Positions 11,639 to 24,200 of a stretch of DNA of 64,000 nt are shown here, in pieces (position 1 is the stretch's first letter; each line of letters opens with the position of its first letter). The position numbers and the translations under genes are program-made. The notes below the pieces were generated by a model that worked only from the letters and a program-made list of their open reading frames with translations, was not told where the DNA came from and ran no database searches. Source of the stretch: Batrachochytrium dendrobatidis JAM81 (Eukaryota > Chytridiomycota > Chytridiomycetes > Rhizophydiales); the NCBI RefSeq assembly GCF_000203795.2, contig NW_006281106.1, positions 997,302 to 1,061,301 on the forward strand, given 5' to 3'.

Positions 11639-13637
11639 ATGGTCTATAGTTATCTTGGCCATATTTACACTTTTTATACGCTTTTTATTACTATTGTACA
11701 ATCCCTTCCAACAGTCTCGCCAGTTCAATCTCATCAAACTGATAGTCCACAGTCATGTTCTCAGCCGATTGACACGCTGTTTTTAATCGATGCAAGCAAT
11801 GGAATGGAATCGTATCTTGTCACTCTAAATAAGCGTGTTCCTACACTTTTTAAACATATGAGCAGTTTAGGATATACAGATACTCTTTACAGCGTAGTAG
11901 CCTTTGGCGGTGCTTCTGCCGTGATTCAGCCTTTTACAGTAAAGTATTTTTTGGCAATTCAATGTCTGAAAATGTAAAGCAGATACTTGAAAACATTTAA
12001 TGCTTTTTCAAATATTTGCGTTTGCATTGAGGGATTAAGCATGATGCTAGACATGAATTTTATTATTTAGAAACTCATGTTTTCAACTCTATGGAATCTG
12101 TACAATAGGATAATACTACTCAAGTAATGAATACTCTATCGATTCTTGCTGAAAAAACTGGAACAAGTTATGGATGGGAAGATCAAGAGGCTGGGCTTGA
12201 AGCAATACGATCTGTCATAAATATGGACGCGAACGGTGTGGTACCCAATTCGATACTTGCTCAAAAATGCCAACTTTATTCAGGTGTATCCAATCAAGCA
12301 TGCTATATATCATGGCGTGAAAAATCAATTCGAAATATAATTATGGTGACAGATGAAGACAGTGATATGCCGATTCATCCGTAAGTGCAGCAAGTTAGAG
12401 TCGAATTCCTACAAACACGGCGTTGTATTAATCATGTCTTTTCACTTGCATATAATTGACTTGTGAATGTTTCTTTAGTTTTAATAGGATGGCTGACCAA
12501 ACAACTGCATTTGCAAACCAGTCTATCTTGACTCAAAACGAGTCTGAATATTTTACCCAGCTCTACGAACCACCTTTTTCTCCTTCGATTCTTTACCAAA
12601 CTACTTCCGGATACCTTCGATATAGATCGGCAAATCAACCTTTGGTCCTTTCTGATGCATGGCAACAAGAAATCGACCAAACCGCACACAAGATGATATC
12701 TGCAGGAATCAGCATGTCTCTTTTTTCCAAATCAGACTTTAATGGTAACTCCAAGGGGCCAATATCGTCGTGGACTGATGCAAACGCGTATCGTCTTGCA
12801 CTAACGCATCAGTACGCAAACAACTCGGATCGGGATATGTCATTTACTACCTTGCTACAGTACGGTCATGCTGAACTAAACCTTCATGTGATAAACTCGA
12901 CCAATCCCCAGCATATTGTATACACAGGGTTTAATGCCACAGGCACTCTTGATGGATTGGTGGATAATGGATATGGACAGTCTCTTCAAGCACAAGCATT
13001 GAGCGAACTTTACAAGGTTGAAAAAATGGCTCATGACAGTTTGAGTGGACCCATTGCACCCATGCGAGTTTTTACTCTTCAAACAGTGAACGATGCAGAT
13101 CCAAATGCAAATGGGTTAATAGATGCTGGATTGCTAGGTGGAATGGTTGATTTTCCTAGATGTACCTTGCCGCCACTGCCTTTGCCAACTACCACGTCAT
13201 CAACGGTTGCAACTACAATTAAATGGGCTACATCAACAATATCTTTTGACAACTCAACTACCATGTTGTCGACAGCTTCAACTACATTTGAACTGTCTAC
13301 ATCAACAATATCTTTGGACAACCCAACTGCCACGGCTTCTGCGATAGCAACAGCAACAGTATTGGTAGGATCAGCACACTCTTCTCCCCCTATATCCAAT
13401 ACAGCAGCTATTGCTGGTGGAATGCTAAGTGCCGTGGGTATTACTGCTGCTGGGGTTATCCTGTTCAGACGATCATCTTCCTCTTTACGCGCAGCATCAG
13501 TACTTTCACCTGAGCCTCCTCCATCCAATACGCTCAATCCAATATTTGAAAAAACAGATCCAATAGAAAATGCTATTTTTGTACCAAAGTTTGCCCAAGG
13601 AGGTGCAGAGGGCACCTCAAGTGCTACCAGTTTGTAA
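11639..13637 (+). CDS. Secreted or type I membrane protein with vWA-like domain
   Basis: Three exons: 11639 to about 11938, about 12111 to about 12379, and about 12475-13637. The N-terminus is hydrophobic and suits a signal peptide. A vWA-like domain follows: the first strand is DTLFLIDASNGM, with a MIDAS-like D-x-S where the third ligand position is Gly rather than Ser. Later segments are LYSVVAFGG and, in exon 2, IRNIIMVTDEDSD. The region LGGMVDFPRCTLP ends the globular part. A Thr/Ser-rich stalk follows with two copies of a TSTISxDN block, then a single membrane helix (AIAGGMLSAVGITAAGVILF) and a basic RR stop. The cytoplasmic tail is Pro/Ser-rich. It is probably an adhesin-like or matrix-binding surface protein. 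The function is inferred from architecture and no ortholog is named. Confidence 0.8.
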
Positions 13638-13851
13638 AGTCAGTTTGAGTATTTATCGCCTTTTATTAAAATTAGCTTATTTCAAGAGTTTAGATATTAA
13701 AGATGTTTCAGAAGCTTACGAATTGATGGTGGCTGCCTGCTTTGCAACAGTGTACCCTAGAATCAGCGGTCAGTGGACTGCACTTTCCACTATATTCACG
13801 CAAATGAAATACCAGGGATGTCAAAGTGTAATAAATAGCCAGTTTTGTAAA

Positions 13852-13893
13852 ATGATTAACAATGATTAGCAATGATTAGTAATGATTAGTAAT
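13852..13893. repeat. Short tandem repeat, 10-bp period
   Basis: About four head-to-tail copies of AATGATTAGT (first unit slightly altered) lie in the 3' flank of the vWA gene. It has no coding context. Confidence 0.8.
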
Positions 13894-14069
13894 GGTTCAT
13901 ACCAAATTTACTAACAACAGCATTGTATCTTTTAAACTTTATTCCGCTGGTTTTTGTTTATTTTTGTATAAAAATACCGAATAGTTAAAGCAGCATTCAT
14001 ATCACAGTTTTGGTAAATCCCACATTCTTGATTCTTGCTCAATCTTCAACTCTCTTTCCACCCAAACCA

Positions 14070-14280
14070 AACATTACAAATAAAGATTGGGTGGCTGGTA
14101 TAGAAACAATAGTTGCATTCCTGAGATGTGCCATTTCTGAACCAGAGCGCGAACGTACAAGTTTTAGGACAACAAAGGGGTGGTTGTATAGTTTGATTGA
14201 GAGCACCAAACAATCAAGTAAAACATGTGAATTGCAATGAGCGAGCTGAGTTTCAAAGTTGGTGATCGTACAATGTATGG
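14070..14280 (-). mobile_element. Dispersed repeat family, copy A
   Basis: The reverse complement shows the family core (CGCGCTCTGGTTCAG, then GGAATGCAACTATTG) and GTACGATCACC at its start, matching copies near 31912 and 61867. Clear terminal inverted repeats were not found at its ends, so this copy looks partial or eroded. It lies in the gap between the vWA gene and the cyclin gene. Confidence 0.7.
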
Positions 14281-15333
14281 CTATGCCAAAAGTGAAGAAG
14301 GAGCACATTCAAAGATAATTTCGGTTCAAAACTATGTTCGTGTGTTATCATGATGGATGTTTAAAAGAATTGAGAATAACAATTGAGACGGTCGATTTGT
14401 AGTCGAGTGCAATGAGGACTCACTCGCTTATTTTCGGGAAAATAGAGGCAGTGACTACAGATAAATACAATGTTCCAGTCTGCGTGAATCGGCTATACTT
14501 TATTGCACTCTCAAACTACCATCCCCTCATCGTCATTTACCATTGGCTTATTTGAAACCACACACTTAATCTATGCCAAGCAATTTACAGATGTAATTTA
14601 TATTGTTTTTGCCACTTATTTTATACAGCATCACCATGAAGATGCACAAGATCCCCTGCATTCAAAACACCCTTCACTGTCACATTTGTAAAGGACTAGC
14701 AACTAAATCTCCAAACAAGGGTATCGCGCCAACCAACATGTTGCTCAGCTCATGTTGAGGGCTATAATAAAAACCAGGCGAACAGAGCTGCACAAAGAAG
14801 ATTTGCTGTGTTTAGTGTTTAAAAACAAGTGGATGGGCAAATGACTAAATCTGTATGTGCAACATAGCAAACCCTCATTCCCCTCGTACTACAGTTCAGC
14901 CGAATCCTCAACACGCCCATTTGGTATACTATACACACACATTTGCACCTCTGCGGGTCACTTAGCACCCCAACACCCTCGGTTTTCTCTGCTCCACCAT
15001 CACTACACAAAACTGTAAACAATCCTGCAGTTTTGATTGCACTATCTGTCGCTACTTTTTGCGGCTGCTTGAAAGTACTTGATTTAGTTTAAATAGACTA
15101 CTCTTGCCATCCACTTTTCGTTCAAGTCTATCGCTATACATCAACCTGTGCCCGAAACATTGCGTGTATTCCCCCACATTGCCTAATAATTGGATCGGCT
15201 AGTTGTTGCTGACGCTTTCATTACCCTATTATTCGCTTGCCATCCAATATCAATATCCAAGTTGGAGCATCTTCATCTCTTTGATCAATTTTATTAGCTG
15301 TTGCAAATCCACCAACTTATTTCACACTTGCAT
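14281..15333. other. Intergenic region upstream of the cyclin gene
   Basis: More than 1 kb without a supportable gene. Short open frames at 14503-14691 and on the minus strand near 15022 have no recognisable motif. The last 300 bp are pyrimidine-rich and probably hold the promoter and 5' leader of the cyclin gene. Confidence 0.4.
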
Positions 15334-16842
15334 ATGAGCTTGAACAGCCTGCTTCAAACCGATACGGGGTGTTGGGTCCGAACACGTACACCTGCAGTAA
15401 ACTTGCTACTGACCGGCAGCCTCAAACACTCTGCTCCTTCATCCGACAATGCTCTATGTGAATCTCGTTCCCTACAACAATCGCAGTTCCTTTCTGCCAC
15501 TGGTGCGGAACCACAACAAAATGCTGATGCCTTGCACTTTCTTCCAAAGACTCAGCCCAATCAATTACATCACACAAACAACCCAGATACTTGTGGACCT
15601 CAAGATGCACCACATTTCCGCTCCAATCTTTCCTCGCTTCTTCAAACTTGCCCTGCTTCTGGTTCTAGTGTTGCATCTCTTCAAAAACAGTCCAATCCCG
15701 TCACCGCAGGTTCTGTGGTTACACCTATTACCCCCTCCTCATTTGGTATTATGGCGGCAAAATCTAGCTCTGCTTATTTAGAGAACCGATCTTTGGCGCT
15801 TACTTTGACATCCACCGCTGTTGCCTTGCTTGATGGAACCACTAATTCCAGTATCCGGATCCCCCACGCAGCCAGCTACCCACTTTGTCAATCTCGCAAT
15901 GCTTTATTTGAAAAAATTGGTCAGCGAGTGCTGGCATATACCCACACCTCTGTCACTACAGTTTATTATGGATTGTATGTGCTTGCAGTACTTACCGAAG
16001 CAACACCATTCGGATCCCCTTTTATACCGCTAGTATATCCGAGTTCAACAGAACTTGCTTGCCAGATTCCACCAGAGATCACGCTTACAGTCGTTGCATT
16101 AGCCTTGGCAGATTCTATTTTAAACGACACGTCGTTTCCCATGAGTTGCTGGGCAGCCGTATCTGGTGTTCCTGTTGCCGACCTGATTCGCATTAGAACA
16201 TGTGCTTTGAAGAGTCTAGACTATAAACTGAATATTGAACTGTCCCGCTTTAGTCTATGGGTTGATTTCTGTCCATTGCTTGCAGAACACGGTCGTAGAC
16301 AGCTGGAAACTGCTTGGGCTGCTGATAGTGCTCCCTCCTGTCGTATCTTGCCCCAGCAGCAGCTTGCTTTCCAGCATAATGCCATGATAAACATGGCTTG
16401 TTCCCAGCCTACTCTTGCCTTTTCCACCAAAGCTGCTGCAGCTTTTGCTTCTTTTTCCACAAACCCTAGTGCTTTGTCATGCCAAACGACTGCACCCGTA
16501 ACGAGACGGAGTCTTCGCCGTGCACGTCACTTTGAGCTGGAAAGATCAAAAGCTGCATCGGTATCAGTTTCCAAAGAAATGACTCCTCCACCAACTCCCG
16601 AGTCTGGTGTGGCAGGTGGTCTCTGTACTACACCTATGAATCAAACCAAAGACATCCGTGCCTTGCCTGGTGCTGTCAACCAGCGTTTGCGTTATAAACT
16701 AGCCCTTTCTCTTCGCCAGCAATATCGATCACACATGGCCAATACTCATCAGCATTCTTTCACGACAGAGCCCCAGGATGGCATTTTCCAGATCTACTCG
16801 CCTTCTGCTGGCTCTCTCACGCCACCTTCAGCCATGGGTTAG
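15334..16842 (+). CDS. PCL/PHO80-type cyclin
   Basis: A single-exon gene of 502 residues. The first ATG in this frame is at 15334 (MSLNSLLQ). A cyclin box occupies roughly residues 190-320: FEKIGQRVLAYTHTSVTTVYYGLYVL, then LTVVALALADSILNDTSFP, SCWAAVSGVPVADLIRIRT and LKSLDYKLNIELSRFSLWV. The helix with LAD-x-x-LND followed by W-x-x-VSG is the pattern of Pho80/Pcl cyclins that activate Pho85-like CDKs. Flanks are long, Ser/Thr/Ala-rich and probably disordered, with TPPPTPES as a possible proline-directed phosphosite near residue 420. Which CDK it binds and whether it acts in phosphate sensing, polarity or the cell cycle cannot be read here. Confidence 0.82.
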   Translation: MSLNSLLQTDTGCWVRTRTPAVNLLLTGSLKHSAPSSDNALCESRSLQQSQFLSATGAEPQQNADALHFLPKTQPNQLHHTNNPDTCGPQDAPHFRSNLSSLLQTCPASGSSVASLQKQSNPVTAGSVVTPITPSSFGIMAAKSSSAYLENRSLALTLTSTAVALLDGTTNSSIRIPHAASYPLCQSRNALFEKIGQRVLAYTHTSVTTVYYGLYVLAVLTEATPFGSPFIPLVYPSSTELACQIPPEITLTVVALALADSILNDTSFPMSCWAAVSGVPVADLIRIRTCALKSLDYKLNIELSRFSLWVDFCPLLAEHGRRQLETAWAADSAPSCRILPQQQLAFQHNAMINMACSQPTLAFSTKAAAAFASFSTNPSALSCQTTAPVTRRSLRRARHFELERSKAASVSVSKEMTPPPTPESGVAGGLCTTPMNQTKDIRALPGAVNQRLRYKLALSLRQQYRSHMANTHQHSFTTEPQDGIFQIYSPSAGSLTPPSAMG

Positions 16843-17137
16843 CTTACTCTAATTGGGTCGGAGCACCAAAAGACGTCTGCTTGAACATGTGGCATTTCAG
16901 CAAGTCTTTCATACCATGCGATGTCTCGCTTACAAATCTGTTTCGTTCTAATCACACATTCACCTTTTAATCCATTCTTATCACTGCCTCGTATAATTCT
17001 GAAAGTCTCGTTTGGGTACCTTTTATTGATACCACTTTTGAAATAAATTCAAATTTGACTTTGTGAATACTTTATTTTGGAGTGTGGGTGGTAGGGCTCA
17101 AGTTGAGTGGATTGGAAAATGCAGTGGGCTAACAAAT

Positions 17138-19331
17138 CTAATGACCAGACACTTGAAGCCGAGCTCGTTTAGATTTGTGGCGGCTTCGTCGGGCTATACA
17201 TTTGGAGCAAATGCATTTCGCTATAGGCGCGTCAGATTCAGACCCCGATTCAGATTCAGATTCAGATGAAGTAGTCGTTGAGCTGCTACTGCTTGATGAT
17301 GATGACGAAGATTGATACACACGTGGAATAGTATTTAGTGTTTGAAGCTTTCCCACTAATTTGATGTATACTTTCAAGTCGGCTTCGCTCGTGCCATGCA
17401 GTAGTTGTCGCATCCGTCTATCCTCACGCTTTTGACGCTGTTGTCGCCGCTTGCGATCCTTTCGTTTACCCAAGCATGTAGTAGACTGCGAGGAAGATTC
17501 AAGCTGGGATGATTGAGCAAGAAGCTTGCTAGAATAGGAAAGAACACGCAAAAGCTTCTCTGCCATTTTGGGTCGACTGTATCGGGTATGAAGCCATACA
17601 TACTCTATGTTGGTTCTGGAGCAAAAGTTTTGCGTTATTGCCACGGTAAAATCTATATTTTACAAAAAAACTGAGTACTCTAGATTTGGATTAAACATTT
17701 ACAGCTGTATCCACGTAAAATGGAACACTAAATACAACTATATGATAAACAGCCAGCCTTGTGAAATGGTATTCCATATCAAATGTACTGGACATTACAA
17801 GTAAATATTGGGTGATTGACATGGAAACAACAGCTGCATTTATGAAGCATGCAATTGTTGGACTAGAGCACGAACGTATCTGGAATTTTGTACATTATAC
17901 ATGGACATTGTGTTTTGAACAACTGACACTATGTATTGAGAGGCAATCAATCTCTGTCAAGAAAGCACAGAAAATATTCAACTACTCTATTGCAAAGCAG
18001 AAGAGGCAGATATTGCTAGATGCGAGTGTTCCATTTTATGCGAATAGAATTTCAAGGCACTCACCTATGTTCATTACTACATGTGACCATCCACCTGGAA
18101 CAAACACTGTTTCTCCTGGTCCTTGTAAAATATCAATCATGCCAAATACTTGTGCATATGTTTTTCCTGTTGGTGAATTGGGATGCTGATCCGATAACTT
18201 GGGGTAAACATGGGTAAACCACGTTACTGCTTCATGATCTTGAAGTGATTTGGGCTCAATAATATCTTTGGGTGCACCTGGAGGAAACAATACCCACCTA
18301 CAAAATTGTGTAAGTGAATGAACAGGATAGTGGCTGGTCATTTTCAAAATAAATCTACTCACCGTTTATGACCTTGGAGAAGGGCATTCCAAGCACTTGT
18401 GCCTAATGGATCCTAAAAGACGAATAAAGTCAGTACGTAATAAAGTATACGTTTCAATTAGACCCTACACCATACAATATGAATTCCTGTGCCGGATCGT
18501 GCAGGACCAATAACGATCCATCTATACGGTGGTCGACGACGCTTTCCAACCAATCGAAACAAATCATCAGTAAAGTACTTTGGAAGCTCAAAGTCGTCTA
18601 TTAGATGGCAGAGTGGCATTGAATCACCGTCTGCAGGTTTAAACTTGGATTCATCTGCTACAGTTTTAGATTGCGGTCGTCTTGCTGTATTATTCTGTGT
18701 GCGACTGCCAAATGATCCATCAAATATATACAAAGGAGAATCATCTACTGCTGCGCCGTTTGGATCAGTCAAGGCATAGTGAAAAAAGTACTTGACTCCA
18801 ATATAAACAGCTTTGCCATCGTCGTCTTGACCGATTTTCACCTTTTCGTTTCTATACCTGCGTGCAAATGTCTAATGAAAGCAATGTTATATACAAGTGA
18901 GTTAATATAAGCAATCATTGACTCCAAGTATTCGACATGAATTTTGCATGCAAGCAAAATACATTTACCTCGACATTCCAGGCAGTATTGGCACTCCACT
19001 GATCCGTTGCACCAACAATCACTACAGGCAGTCCAGGAGCTTCCCATTTTTTAATAAACTCCTGAGTAGAGACTTGATCATAGTGAATGCGTTTTACTTG
19101 ATCAAGTTTTGGATCAATCCAGAAATTGACTGAAGAAAGTCCTCGACTAGCCCATTGTTGGAGACTGATTTCTGAACGTGCTGAGCGTTTTACTTTACAA
19201 AGTATTCGGTCGTAACGGGATTGACGAACAGTCGGCAAAGAAGAGGTTAGTTGAGGTTTCTCATATGAATTTGTGAATGCTGTCGAGGCAGACACTGGTG
19301 CTGAATGCGAGTCTGGTTGAAATGGCTGCAT
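17138..19331 (-). CDS. JMJD6: JMJD6-like JmjC oxygenase with polyserine tail
   Basis: Five exons (19331-18969, 18871-18476, 18412-18363, 18297-18065, 17652-17138) give about 518 residues with all phases consistent. This 2-oxoglutarate/Fe(II) enzyme family hydroxylates lysines (and has been reported to demethylate arginines) in nuclear splicing and chromatin proteins. The JmjC core shows the iron ligands HID in GTGIHIDPLGTSAWN and the distal His in VFVPGGWSHVVMNID, followed by AITQNFCSRTN. The last exon continues with a basic segment (KRKDRKRRQQRQKRED) and a run of eleven serines, then alternating Ser/Glu. Human JMJD6 has a comparable polyserine C-terminus. The last intron is 412 bp because a 347-bp repeat element sits inside it; without the element it would be about 65 bp. 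A reader of the plus-strand map could easily miss the last exon and call the protein truncated. Confidence 0.93.
17704..18050. mobile_element. Dispersed repeat family, copy B (inside JMJD6 intron)
   Basis: A 347-bp element bounded by inverted ends: GTATCCACGTAAAATGGAAC on the left and its near reverse complement, GTTCCATTTTATGCGAATAG, on the right. The core (reverse complement CGTGCTCTAGTCCA, plus TTTCCATGTCAATCACCCAA) matches the other copies. It fills the last JMJD6 intron. It has no transposase coding capacity and is best described as a MITE-like non-autonomous element. Confidence 0.82.
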
Positions 19332-21260
19332 TGAAAATACATGAAAAATACCAACACGTTGAATGAATAAATAAATAATTATTTTCAGATTGCAAGCAAC
19401 AGTAATAATCTAGATGTGTACAAGTGATGCAGTAGAATAAATGAATAGTTTAGAGTTCGAGTACTATGCAGATTCCACCCCATAATAATATGCAGGTAAT
19501 AGTGGTGCGTTCCTGTGCATTGATCAAACTGTATAAAGGTTGGTTGAATTCAATAAGCTAGTACAACCCATCTGAACGTTTTGAATCGATTTTATTGTAA
19601 AAGTGTAAAATCATCTGGGGTTAGGATTCAGCTGGTTTGCATTAATCTCTTATGCTAGCAAGCATGGTGTATTGAAATGGAGATCAGCAAGAACACCAGC
19701 AAGCCTAAACTCGAGACTATTTACAACATTGAATTGCCTAAACTGAATTCCAATTCAAATACTACAAATTCAGACAACACAACTAGTTACCAAAACCCGA
19801 ATTCACATGTGGCATGTTTAGCACTGCTTTAAGCTTGTGGTAATGGGATTGAGGTATGACACAAAAGCAAACCATGGAATATGCACTGCCACTACAGAGT
19901 AGCGAAGCCTACATCTAATTCATATATGGATATGCTGAGCATTCGTGTATTTGTGGGGATAGTGACAATAAATGGATAGGCGGTGACTTGAACTGCAAAG
20001 CATATTTGATAAACTGAATAAACCAAATAAACCATCACGGAAAAACAGTTTAAAGAATACCTAAAAACCGGATCATACCCATACATCTAATGAGCCATCG
20101 TATTGGTATTGGTATTGGAGATTCAGATTTGAAATGCATTTGCTGACATGTGAACCCATTCATACTCATAATTTTGGCCAGATACCGAATTGGATCATCA
20201 CAGCCAGTGATAATAAGGATGAGGATGGAGAAAATAAAATGAGATTGTCAGCAGCCATCACCATCAGTGTCTTGTATTTGAGATGCTCACGTAATCCATT
20301 CAACCATGCTCATGTGCAATCGGGGGTTTGTTTTACGATTCCCACTACCAAATCCAGTGTCCTTTTGGAGTTTGGGCAAGAGGTTTTGCAATAAGCAGGT
20401 TTACATTGTGGACTACAAGTTTGCCTTGTCATCAAAAATGAGAGATGAAAGGATTCATATACAGTCCAAACTTGTATGCTTGCTGGAGCACGGTATTCTG
20501 GGCAAGCAGCAGAATGGGTTATCCAACAGACAATGCATTGTCCCTTGTAATAATGATAAGACACGATTGTTCAAGCTTCAGCACCAACTTTAACATCGTG
20601 CTCTCAACAAAAGATGATGGATCGTGCTCTATCCAAAAGTGTCAAATGACGATTCATCAAGTGACAGCAGAAATGAGAATGGAATAAAGTAGTTTATACT
20701 TCAACTCAATTTCACCATGTTTTGGAAACATTCTGATATACCAATCAAGCTGTTGTAACCTTTTGAAAACGAGTTTTCTGTTTGTGGAACTATACGATTG
20801 TTTTAAGCTGATATACAGACTATATAGGGAAATGTTGAACGTGTTGAAACAAGATCCAATGAGTGACACTGCCCTATATTGAATCGAGATCAAACTAGCC
20901 GTGTCAAGCCAGATTGTCGCCGTGGTACAGAAAACATGAATGATGGATGCACCTGCCATTCAAATCAGTAGATAATTCATCGATATTTGCAAAACAACAA
21001 AAATGATGGTTGCTGACAATTTCTCATTGTATCCCTATTGTCGCTAGCTGTAAGCAGTCGTTTCTGGCATTATCTATAGTTTATCTTTATTGAGATATGT
21101 CAACTACACTATTGAAAGTGTTCAATAAAAACAGTAGCCTGACAAGTTATATGAAAATAGATAAACTATTCTTGTACAAATTGCAATGCTCTCTTAAACA
21201 AAACTAAATACATCATGCAACATCTCAGAAGCCGCGTATCTCGACACACGATCGCAATTG
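19332..21260. other. Gene-poor 1.9-kb gap
   Basis: The gap lies between the JMJD6 start (upstream side) and the 3' end of the anoctamin gene. Several short open frames (for example 20134-20394 and 20657-20959 minus) show no domain and no coherent splicing. There is a small hexamer array of ATTGGT around 20102-20118. No tRNA or other RNA gene was recognised. Confidence 0.5.
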
Positions 21261-24200
21261 CTATCCATGAGTAGCACTGGAGGTAGTGCTAGCATCATCG
21301 GCAATGCTATTGTCGGTAGTGTCTAGAGCCGCCAAGGTTGATACCGGTTGAGCTTGCAAAAAGTGTGGATCTTGATTTGAAACCTCGACCAACTTGGCTT
21401 GTAGCAAGGCTGCTTTGGCCAGTGCAGAGTTTTTGGCTGCATTGGCCATGGCTGCTGCTGTAGCGGCTTCAGCTGCTGCTTTGGCATTCTTCTCCAGGCG
21501 CTCCTCGTGTGCTGCACTTTGCATTTGTTCTAAATACTCTTCTGCTTCCTGTCCAAGCTGTACCGATTGTGGAATATCAGGAACTAGATAGTCAATAAAT
21601 ACCTAATAAAATTGATGATGATAATTAAACCAGTCAGTATGTAGATTGGCAGAATAACTGCATAGCATATGCCAAACTAAACAACTTACGGCAACTAAAA
21701 AAACCAAGTGCTCAAACGCAAGCACAAATGCAAGCTGTACGGCAACCTTGATCAAGGTTCGTTGGGCTTGTCCAGGATCGTTTTCATCCTGCAGAGGGTC
21801 CAAGAACAAATGAGCTGGAAAAAATAAATCAAAAGCTCTTTGGAACCATGACGACGCAAATGCAATAATTAGAGCATTTGTCAACACGCCAATTGTCACC
21901 ACAGATCGCATAATCGATTCCCATCGTCCGATTGAAGACTCACGACGTGCAAACGGTCGTTGGTAGATTGTAATAAATTTCCATATATCAATTCGCATCT
22001 CGACCAAATTGTTGACGTATGCAAGCACAGGAGCTAGAGGAAATGCGGCAGAAAACATGGTGAGGTAGCCAAACTGAATCACCTTGCTGGAAAACTCGCC
22101 TGCAAATTGCTCATCGCTGGTTTCAGCAAGCTTAGAGTCGCGAACGTATTGGGAGAGGGTGTTACTGTCCTCATTATTGTTGTCAAAATCAAAATTCAAA
22201 CTCATGATCTCGCTGTATCTTGAGGAAACCAGTGGCCAGAGTGTATCAACTATCTGTGTAAAGAATTGTCGGAAAAAAAACATGGTAGCAATCTGGATAA
22301 TCAAGTCTGACATACAGTTGGTAATGCCAAACTTGACAGAGACAATCTGGCAGTTTCCATCCCATCTGCCTATTACCATAATCAAGATCAAATTCAATCA
22401 AAAACATATTAGTCTAGTTTATCTAATTTCAACTATTAGGTGGCAATAGTTTAAACAACCATTCCATGTAAACCACATGAAAAGCTTACCAAAGTCGAGA
22501 ATGGGGGATTGGCTAATCTCATAGTAAACACGAAACAAGGCCTTGATCACAGCAGTGTGGATAATCAATGAAAAGTTATTGAGAAAACTCAGCAAGAATC
22601 CCTTGAGAACAAGATTGTCTTCATATTCGGACACAGTCTTGTAGTTGTCCCAATCGTTAAGATAACGAGCAACATATGTGTAAACCTATTTTGTACAATC
22701 ATGTCTATAGCATTAGTATTTGCAACCAGGTAAAATAAAACAGTTTTTTGTGCCAATCCCTCCATGATACAAACAAAGCACACTAGCTCTTGAAACAACT
22801 TACCGGATCAATAACAAGAATTTGAATCACGGCAAAAATAGCAACACTAAATGATGCCAAATGAGCGTACAAGGAATCTACAATTGTCCTTTTTATGCTG
22901 CTGCCAGATCTGGTGACTGTTTTACTGCTTATGGAAGAAAAGTACTCTTTGAATGCAATCAAACCAGTAATAAACCCAAGTATAAGAAGAATACACAGCG
23001 TGACAATACTGCCAGTGATAAATCGCACTGTCCATTTTTGGCGTGGAGATTCATAGTTCTCCTTTTTTCCGGTAATGGGTGAGATATGGGTTCCAGACGG
23101 GCACCACTGAGGCCGAATTTTTTCACGTTTACGATAATCGGCTACATCCCAGAGAAACGCAATACTTTGTGTTTGACGTTTCCAGAATTCCAAGCAAAGA
23201 ACAGCCCAGATACTCATAAAAAAGGCATACACCGGTGTAGCCTCGTTGTCAAACAACAGTATGGCACGAATAAGAATCTCACTGGCAGTGTCGCTTCCAT
23301 TTGGATCTGGAATACTGCTTCGAGGCAAACTGACAGAACGATAGATACCATACACAAATGTCACAATCCCAAAAAATGCAGCAGATTGACACCAAATTGT
23401 ATAGTATCCCAACCAAGCAAAGTAGAATCCAATACGTTCACCAAAATATTCACGCAATTGATTGACAGGTAGATACGAAAACAAATAACGAATGCTGTAC
23501 GAGTCTTTCAGCGATTGATACAGCTCAGCACGAACATTTCGCTCCATGCCTAGGGGTCTCATACTAGGCGTTTCGCTGACGATTGTCTTGAGCTCGCCTG
23601 TTTTCTCAATGTGCTCTACTTTGCTTCCAGCTGACAACAGAGGGCCATCATGCACAGCATAAAAGGCAGAATATACCTTTTTGAGCAATAGATCATCAAT
23701 ATTAGATCTAATGGACCGATTAGAGGAAAAGTTGATTGTGCAGGCAGATACAATGGAATGCACAAGCATATTACGACGAGCATTGGAGAAGAAATGAAAA
23801 TGAACATAGGGAAGGCCTAATTTAGAAATATCACCACCGCAGAAACTGTCCAAACGCTCACGAGTAAAAATAGCTGCACGTTTAGGACTGATTGTACCAT
23901 CTCTAAACAAACTTGTGGGACCCTCCCATACAATATCAGGCGTCAAACTGTTTAGTGATGCAATTTCACGTTGAACTTTGGCTTGGCGACGAGCATAAAT
24001 CATTTGAGACATGCGGGACATGACACTATTTTGTATCAATGGAGTTTTTGCTTCATCCGAATTTGGTTTGGTGATGAGCTTTGCTAGATCCAACTGCATG
24101 CGCAATTGAATTCTTTCAGCTTCTTTACACAATAGTCCAAATGGCGCAACGATTTTCACGAATCGCACATCAGGATGCAGTTCGGATACCTTGAAGACCA

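Noticed and set aside
13079..13615. 178-residue minus-strand open frame opposite the vWA stalk
   Set aside because: It mirrors the Ser/Thr-rich repeat coding of the plus-strand gene and has no signature.
17761..18189. 142-residue plus-strand open frame in the JMJD6 region
   Set aside because: It runs through the repeat element and then antisense to the JmjC exon, so it is not a gene.
18036..18297. JMJD6 as a truncated pseudogene ending shortly after the distal His
   Set aside because: A proper donor (GTGAGT) precedes the stop, and the missing part is found in frame at 17652-17138 with the expected AITQNF motif.
20134..20593. Overlapping short open frames in the 1.9-kb gap
   Set aside because: They lack motifs, coherent splice sites or composition typical of the neighbouring genes.
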